NCBI GenBank assembly: GCA_937915975.1
Contig: CALGGL010000346.1
Span: forward strand, 1 to 10,065
Direction of reading: 5' to 3'
DNA length: 10,065 nt
Source: an uncultured Lachnospiraceae bacterium
GTDB taxonomy: Bacteria; Bacillota; Clostridia; Lachnospirales; Lachnospiraceae
The stretch's first letter is position 1; each line of letters starts with the position of its first letter. Shown here piece by piece: positions 6,266 to 10,065 of this stretch. The position numbers were made by a program, and so were the translations under genes. The notes beneath the pieces were generated by a model. The model was not told the origin of the DNA, ran no database searches, and was given only the letters and a program-made list of their open reading frames with translations.

Positions 6266-7624
6266 TCAAATAATAGCAGCCATGTAATAAGGCAAATATA
6301 CTGTTTCTCCTTCACGCCTTATATCACCTTCATGTAAAACGTATTGCAATCCAACTTTATTACTGAATTTAGTTTTAAACTTTGTTAAAGCTTTGATCGT
6401 ATAAGTCTTTCCCGATTTTGCTTCAATCGGAATTATTTTCTTATCTTTTCTTATTAGAAAATCAATTTCTATATTAGGTCTGCCATTTTCACTATATTCT
6501 ATATAGAAAATCAACTTATGACCGTTACTCTTTAGGCACTGAGCAATAATATTTTCTACAAACATCCCCTCATTAACATGAAGCTTGTCGGTAAGGATAG
6601 CCTTATATAAATCATTATCCATAAATGATCCATCTCCAAAGCTAAGGTTAATAAGAAGCCCTGTATCCATCATATAACACTTAAATTTCTCTTCATCCAT
6701 ATTTAAGGTAAGTGCCGGACTTGGATCTGTTACATTTCTGGCAACATTTACAATCATTGCCTCTGAAAGCCAATTAAGCGGACTCTTGTATTCTCTATAT
6801 CGGGCGCTTTTATTGATATGTGATAATTTAAATGTATTGACCTTTGAACTGTTTTTTTGTCCTGATAATTCTGATGGAATGTTCTCAAGAATATTTCCTA
6901 CGTATATCTGATTTTCTTCTTCTTGATTCTTTATGTCGTTTCTATATAGTTCTAAAATTTCCTTCTTTGCAAAATCAACTTTTTCAAAATCCTTTGTCTC
7001 TGCATATTTTACAACTGCTTGAGGCATTCCGCCTACACACATATATTCTCTAAACTTACGCATTACATCCTTATTAAGATTATTAAGTGGCTTAATTTTA
7101 TCATAATGTTCTTTCATAATAGGGATTGTTATATCATCCCCCATAGCCCATAAGAACTCTTCAAAAGTAAGCGGGAACATTTCAACAGCATATTCTTCAG
7201 AAGGTATAAGAATTTCTGTTTTTTCAGTCTTCTTTTTTATCCCTGCAAGCGAACCTGTCTCGATATAATCAAACCTACCATCTTTGATTAATGTTTTCAG
7301 TGCTTGTCTTGCTAAAGGAAAAAGCTGAATCTCATCCAAAATTATCAAAGATTCATTTTGGTACAATCTAACTCCATACTGCATCTGTATTACATTAAAA
7401 AAATAATCTAAATCCAGAAGACTGTTTACAAATAAGTCACGTATAGTATCATTTGTCGACTGAAAGCTTATAGTTACATATGATTTATACTCTCTTTTAC
7501 CGAATTCTTCTGCAATAGTAGTTTTTCCTACTCGCCTTGCACCCTTAATAAATAATGCATATTCCGGAGCATATTCATTTTTCCATTTTAGCAATTCCTC
7601 ATATATTTTTCTTTTTAAAATCAT
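6266..7624 (-). CDS. AAA_14/DUF4143 ATPase (COG1373), copy 1
   Basis: A 452-aa predicted ATPase of the AAA_14 (PF13173) plus DUF4143 (PF13635) type. Walker A is GARRVGKTT (residues 28-36), Walker B LIILDEIQ (93-100), and the sensor segment ETGSLAG (122-128). The C-terminal part ends in a PD-(D/E)xK-like core: D388 in IEIDFL, then E401-A-K403 in IPIEAKSGK, typical of DUF4143. These proteins occur in many, often strain-variable, copies in Clostridia and archaea; their biological role is not established. Length is normal and the gene looks intact. The ATG at 7624 has GGAG at 7637-7640, a long 12-base spacing. Its promoter region carries a 33-bp-period repeat array, which suggests its own regulation. 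Confidence 0.92.
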   Translation of the reverse strand: MILKRKIYEELLKWKNEYAPEYALFIKGARRVGKTTIAEEFGKREYKSYVTISFQSTNDTIRDLFVNSLLDLDYFFNVIQMQYGVRLYQNESLIILDEIQLFPLARQALKTLIKDGRFDYIETGSLAGIKKKTEKTEILIPSEEYAVEMFPLTFEEFLWAMGDDITIPIMKEHYDKIKPLNNLNKDVMRKFREYMCVGGMPQAVVKYAETKDFEKVDFAKKEILELYRNDIKNQEEENQIYVGNILENIPSELSGQKNSSKVNTFKLSHINKSARYREYKSPLNWLSEAMIVNVARNVTDPSPALTLNMDEEKFKCYMMDTGLLINLSFGDGSFMDNDLYKAILTDKLHVNEGMFVENIIAQCLKSNGHKLIFYIEYSENGRPNIEIDFLIRKDKKIIPIEAKSGKTYTIKALTKFKTKFSNKVGLQYVLHEGDIRREGETVYLPYYMAAII

Positions 7625-7643
7625 AATAATTATAATCTCCGTT

Positions 7644-7723
7644 TCACAAAATCATCATTATAATACGGTGATTTTATCACAAAATCATCAACTTTACAAT
7701 GTCCATCTTTCACAAAATCATCA
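7644..7723 (-). repeat. Three 14-bp direct repeats at exactly 33-bp period
   Basis: TCACAAAATCATCA occurs perfectly at 7644-7657, 7677-7690 and 7710-7723. The starts are exactly 33 bp apart and the two 19-bp spacers are unrelated, so this is not a simple tandem duplication. Three helical turns per step put all copies on nearly the same DNA face. The array surrounds the likely -10 of the ATPase gene, consistent with an operator or cooperative binding site. On either strand the period is also 11 codons, but no credible gene reads through it. The repeats are too short for a CRISPR array. Confidence 0.8.
7657..7662 (-). promoter_or_regulatory. -10 candidate for ATPase copy 1
   Basis: A perfect TATAAT on the minus strand lies between repeats 1 and 2. 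It would start RNA near 7650, just upstream of the ribosome binding site. The -35 region (about 7679-7685) is poor and falls inside repeat 2, so a bound protein could replace or block it. Confidence 0.45.
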
Positions 7724-7865
7724 AAAAATCACGGATAACTTGAAAATATATATATCATTTTACAACTCTTATGCTAGTATTTTATCTGTTTGCACGAATC
7801 ATGCACGAAAATTTGGGAAAATGAAAAAATGTATTATAGCGTATGTTGGGTGAGGACGCAAATAA
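7724..7865. other. Spacer between the two ATPase genes, remainder
   Basis: AT-rich DNA without a credible gene. TGCACGAA occurs twice with an 11-bp period (7791-7798, 7802-7809). A minus-strand TATAAT lies at 7833-7838 without a clear -35. I see no strong terminator for the upstream ATPase gene; only a 4-bp stem GCGT/ACGC follows its stop. Confidence 0.5.
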
Positions 7866-9161
7866 TTAATTTTTCAGACAGCATAACGGTACAACATAAA
7901 CACCATTCTCCATCTGATATGCAACCTTGTTCTTCGTGACCACCATCAGAAATGCCGGTTTTCCTGTTCTTTCCTGATCAATGTCATCAGCAATTTTGAT
8001 TAGGTTGTCGGCAGCTTTTTTTATATCATCTTCACCGCCGAGCTTGACCTCTATCAACGCCCATGAACCATCATTAAACTGGATTACAGCATCCGCTTCT
8101 CTTCTTTTTGAATCACGGTACTTATAAACATGGGCACCTATCGTATCAGCATATACTCTGAGATCATGCACAACCAATGATTCAAATAACAATCCGAAAG
8201 TTGTTATATCCTTAAATATACCCTCCGGAGTGATTCCCAATGCAGCGGCACCAATTGAAGGGTCAGTAAAATGCCGTGTCTCCTTTGTTCTTATAGCGGT
8301 TCTGCTTTTAAGATTTGGATTCCATGCAGGAAGTTCTTCAATGACATACAAATTCTTTAGTACATTTAAATATTTTGCAAAAACATCTTTATCAAATGTT
8401 TCATCACCCCCTGCACAATCCTCCAGAAGTGTCGTATCAGCTGCAGCTATAGACACATTTCTGGCATAGGAACGCATCAGCTTTCTTGCTTTTTGCTCAT
8501 CTTTCTTGAGCGGAATGTCTTTCAGAGAAAAAATATCATCTGTTACAACAACTTCGTAATAGTCTCTTGCTTGTGCCAAAGAAACATCTCTGTCCTTGCC
8601 TATCGCAACCGGCCAGCCTCCTCTGCAAATATAATATGCATAATCATTTATGTCCTTTTTTGACACAGCCTGGGAAAATTTGCCGTTTTTTAGATCCTGC
8701 AATGAGACCATTCCATTACTATCCCCGGTTTCATAGAGTGACAGAGTTCTCATCATCTTCCGTATGATTCTGCCATTCCCCGTGTGTCTACTTTCCTCAT
8801 CACCTAAATCTGATTTTGTTTTATCTGTAACGCTTCCGGTTAGAATGTACTGCCCAAATTCACCGGTTTTATCCACTTCGTACTTCACCTGATCCCAAAT
8901 AAATGATACATGTTGCCATTCATCAATCAGTATAGGTTTTGGTCCATAGTTTAAGAAATGTGTCGGCGATATCTTTGCCAATTCTATGAATTCATTTCTT
9001 GATTCAAGGGGCGTCAGATCAATAACAGTTTTTGCATATCTATTCGCCGTTGTCGATTTTCCACACCATTTAGGACCAACAATCACCAAAGCCCCCTTGC
9101 TCTTCAAGGTAAACTCTACTATTCCATCAAATAATCTGTTTATATATGCTTTATCACTCAT
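7866..9161 (-). CDS. AAA_14/DUF4143 ATPase (COG1373), copy 2
   Basis: A 431-aa member of the same broad family as its neighbour but of a distinct subgroup. Walker A is GPKWCGKST (residues 29-37), Walker B PILIDEWQ (76-83), and the sensor ILTGS (106-110). It is followed by the family signature GRIIRKMMRTLSLYETG. The C-terminal half ends in a PD-(D/E)xK-like core: D357 in READAVI, then E371-V-K373 in LIEVKLGG. It appears intact and of normal length. GGAG at 9173-9176 precedes the ATG by 11 bases. A sigma-A-like promoter about 140 bp upstream overlaps a four-copy repeat array. The role of the family is unknown; a part in mobile or defence-linked accessory DNA is inference from context. Confidence 0.93.
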   Translation of the reverse strand: MSDKAYINRLFDGIVEFTLKSKGALVIVGPKWCGKSTTANRYAKTVIDLTPLESRNEFIELAKISPTHFLNYGPKPILIDEWQHVSFIWDQVKYEVDKTGEFGQYILTGSVTDKTKSDLGDEESRHTGNGRIIRKMMRTLSLYETGDSNGMVSLQDLKNGKFSQAVSKKDINDYAYYICRGGWPVAIGKDRDVSLAQARDYYEVVVTDDIFSLKDIPLKKDEQKARKLMRSYARNVSIAAADTTLLEDCAGGDETFDKDVFAKYLNVLKNLYVIEELPAWNPNLKSRTAIRTKETRHFTDPSIGAAALGITPEGIFKDITTFGLLFESLVVHDLRVYADTIGAHVYKYRDSKRREADAVIQFNDGSWALIEVKLGGEDDIKKAADNLIKIADDIDQERTGKPAFLMVVTKNKVAYQMENGVYVVPLCCLKN

Positions 9162-9249
9162 ACCTATATATTCTCCATTTCACTCTACTTCATTCACAAT
9201 AGACATCCTTTAGATATACTCTTTGCATTTAACCACATTGCGCAAGAGC

Positions 9250-9272
9250 ACCTACGAATGCATAGGGTAGGT
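9250..9272 (-). other. Hairpin in the leader of ATPase copy 2
   Basis: ACCTAC at 9250-9255 pairs with GTAGGT at 9267-9272 around an 11-base loop containing the palindrome ATGCAT. It would fold in the ~130-nt leader of the ATPase mRNA. No T-run follows, so it is not a terminator. Its role is unknown; it may be chance. Confidence 0.3.
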
Positions 9273-9299
9273 ACGTCTTAAGTCTTATATTTCCTTAAT

Positions 9300-9328
9300 A
9301 TTTTAACCCAAATCGGAAGAAAAATCAA
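9300..9328 (-). promoter_or_regulatory. Promoter of ATPase copy 2
   Basis: On the minus strand, TTGATT (9323-9328), a 17-bp spacer (9306-9322) and TAAAAT (9300-9305) form a good sigma-A promoter with a start near 9293. Repeat copy 1 of the 23-bp array (9311-9321) lies entirely inside the spacer, which points to repression by whatever binds the array. Confidence 0.65.
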
Positions 9329-9390
9329 CTTTTAATCGGAAGAATGTGAGGTTTTAAATCGGAAGAAAAATATATTTTTAATCGGAAGAA
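9311..9390 (-). repeat. Four 11-bp direct repeats at exactly 23-bp period
   Basis: AATCGGAAGAA is found perfectly at 9311-9321, 9334-9344, 9357-9367 and 9380-9390, starts exactly 23 bp apart. Flanks alternate: copies 1 and 3 continue AAAT, copies 2 and 4 continue TGT, so a 46-bp unit may have duplicated once. The array extends from the promoter spacer to roughly 95 bp upstream of the predicted start. It resembles an iteron or operator array; no replication gene is nearby. Confidence 0.85.
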
Positions 9391-9434
9391 TGTTAAACTT
9401 ATAATATTAGCTTTAGCATTAAATTATTTTTAAT

Positions 9435-9821
9435 TTAATTCTTACTATTAATCATATATCTTCTTGATTTTCCGTCTCCTTTTGCCAAAATTTTTCCATC
9501 TTCAGCCAATTCCGAAAGAATAACCCTTACACGTGCCGAGCTAAGTCCTATATGCTCTCCTATTTCTGCTGCTTTACTTTCATCTTTGTCCCTAAGAAAA
9601 TCAAGAATTTTTTCTTATTTTCAACTGTTTTTGCAGCCTGTCCGTTTCTGCTTGCTTTTTCTGCTTGTTTTTTCTGCTTGCTTTTTCTGCACGTTTTTCT
9701 CATTAGAAGCAGAAATTCCTACATTTCTATACAATGTCACACGAACTCCACCACAATCTTCTTCAAATAATGGTGCTTTCATTCCAGCATCTTCAAAACC
9801 TTTTTGAATTTTAAGAATCAT
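9435..9821 (-). pseudogene. Relic of a COG2865-type protein, C-terminal winged-helix part
   Basis: The frame opens without the N-terminal ATP-binding half. It reads ILKIQKGFEDAGMKAP and FEEDCGGVRVTLYRN, matching the family pattern EAGLPEPxFEExGGGVRVTFYR. It then runs through a lysine-rich linker to TGA at 9621-9623, a lysine codon, and TAA at 9615-9617. The same frame then continues as a full winged helix-turn-helix, KILDFLRDKDESKAAEIGEH then IGLSSARVRVILSELAEDG, ending at TAA 9435-9437. The linker between is out of its ancestral frame: in the next frame it reads NGQAAKTVENKKK. Gain of one 13-bp repeat unit and loss of one A in the A6 run (9608-9613 region) would explain this. It cannot make an intact protein. 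Confidence 0.75.
9638..9702 (-). repeat. 13-bp tandem repeat, about five units
   Basis: Plus-strand CTTGCTTTTTCTG at 9651-9663 and 9677-9689 and CTTGTTTTTTCTG at 9664-9676 are contiguous, with diverged units at 9638-9650 and 9690-9702. A 13-bp unit shifts the reading frame by one per copy. It lies in the linker of the winged-helix relic. Confidence 0.8.
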
Positions 9822-9889
9822 CAAATTTATTTCATTTTCATTTATTTTAACATAAATAATTATATTTATAAAGCAAGCTCTAAATCAAT

Positions 9890-9924
9890 TAAATAAAGCT
9901 GTAGCATTTCTTCAATACTACAGC
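9890..9924 (-). terminator. Intrinsic terminator for minus-strand transcription from the right
   Basis: GCTGTAG (9898-9904) pairs with CTACAGC (9918-9924); after one mismatch three more pairs (ATT/AAT) leave a five-base loop. On the minus strand the stem is followed by TTTATTT. It probably ends the transcript of the gene cut at the right edge, or of a short RNA started near 10002. Confidence 0.6.
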
Positions 9925-9939
9925 CTAATTAAATCTTTG

Positions 9940-10032
9940 TTACTCACTATGAAATTTTTGCAATGGTCGGTTATCCGCGTCCATTAAGTCCGGCAAATAC
10001 AATAACTTATTATAACATAAGTATGAATTAAC
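9940..10032 (-). other. Short coding relic or small-RNA region
   Basis: A minus-strand frame without an early start codon reads LYLPDLMDADNRPLQKFHSE and stops at TAA 9940-9942. The composition looks protein-like. The pattern Y-x-P-D-L ... R-P-L-x-K-F is vaguely like the N-terminus of TnpV-type transposon proteins, which is a weak resemblance. It is in the same frame as the codons at 10036-10065 but separated by two TAA stops. Alternatively the stretch is a ~110-nt RNA between the promoter at 10009-10017 and the hairpin at 9898-9924. Confidence 0.25.
10009..10017 (-). promoter_or_regulatory. Extended -10 promoter candidate facing left
   Basis: TG-T-TATAAT on the minus strand is a perfect extended -10 with no clear -35. 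It lies between copies of the direct repeat TAACTTATTA (10003-10012 and 10029-10038) and would start RNA near 10002, about 110 nt before the terminator. Confidence 0.35.
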
Positions 10033-10035
10033 TTA

Positions 10036-10065
10036 TTAATCCAAATCTTCTTCCAGTACATTATT
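10036..10065 (-). CDS. Probable 3' end of a minus-strand gene, cut by the window edge
   Basis: The last nine codons read NNVLEEDLD and end in tandem TAA stops (10036-10038 and 10033-10035). The acidic tail and double stop, with a terminator about 110 bp further on, suit a real gene end, but the piece is too short for certainty or for any function. Confidence 0.4.
   Translation of the reverse strand, partial: NNVLEEDLD

Noticed and set aside
7644..7723. CRISPR array
   Set aside because: Repeats are only 14 bp, spacers 19 bp, only three copies, and no cas gene is in the window.
7668..7853. Small plus-strand gene of 61 codons across the 33-bp repeats
   Set aside because: No ribosome binding site at its start and a composition dictated by the repeats; the array position over a promoter explains them better.
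9180..9206. Eight-codon leader peptide (MSIVNEVE) before ATPase copy 2
   Set aside because: The purine stretch AAAGG directly abuts the ATG, too close to serve as a ribosome binding site, and there is no attenuator structure after it.
9638..9702. A simple on/off phase switch by 13-bp copy number alone
   Set aside because: Changing the unit number by one restores the linker frame but then runs out of frame at the A6 run; a second change is needed, and the N-terminal half is missing anyway.

Overview
The window looks like chromosomal DNA from a low-GC Bacillota, most likely a Clostridia of the Lachnospiraceae type. Pointers are AT-rich spacers, strong AGGAGG-type ribosome binding sites, a Bacillus-type LexA box (GAAC-N4-GTTC), and a GIG-repeat beta-solenoid of the kind common in Lachnospiraceae surface proteins. 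The genus is not determined.

Left part (1-3871). The first codons of a minus-strand gene (1-19) diverge from an AraC-family regulator (311-1081). The regulator converges with a CinA C-terminal-domain/PncC-like amidohydrolase (1084-1587, minus), whose likely terminator lies inside the regulator's coding sequence. Next is a 696-aa protein (1781-3871, plus) that joins an EAL c-di-GMP phosphodiesterase domain, with all catalytic motifs present, to a C-terminal beta-solenoid with a ~28-residue period. It has no visible signal peptide.

Middle part (3897-6093, all minus). In transcription order: a 189-aa protein of unknown function (5524-6093), a 100-aa unknown protein (5100-5402), a LUD-domain protein (4422-5051) and a LURP-one/YxjI-like protein (3897-4394). 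The 100-aa gene has a textbook LexA-controlled promoter: TTTACA, 17 bp, TATTAT, with a 14-bp palindromic SOS box in the spacer. The LUD and LOR genes follow closely with no obvious terminator, so they may share this SOS control.

Right part (6094-10065). This looks like an accessory region. Two tandem minus-strand AAA_14/DUF4143 ATPases (6266-7624 and 7866-9161) each have an evenly phased direct-repeat array over the promoter: three 14-bp repeats at exactly 33-bp period for the first, four 11-bp repeats at exactly 23-bp period for the second. The repeat sequences are unrelated. The pair is flanked by two decayed fragments of COG2865-type (AlbA_4/HATPase_c_4/winged-helix) proteins. The right-hand relic shows two compensating frameshifts, one in a 13-bp tandem repeat and one in an A-run. 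The extreme right holds a minus-strand terminator hairpin, a possible short transcript or coding relic, and the probable last codons of another gene.

The strongest candidates for something undescribed are the EAL/beta-solenoid fusion, the LexA-driven gene set, and the phased arrays at the DUF4143 ATPase promoters.
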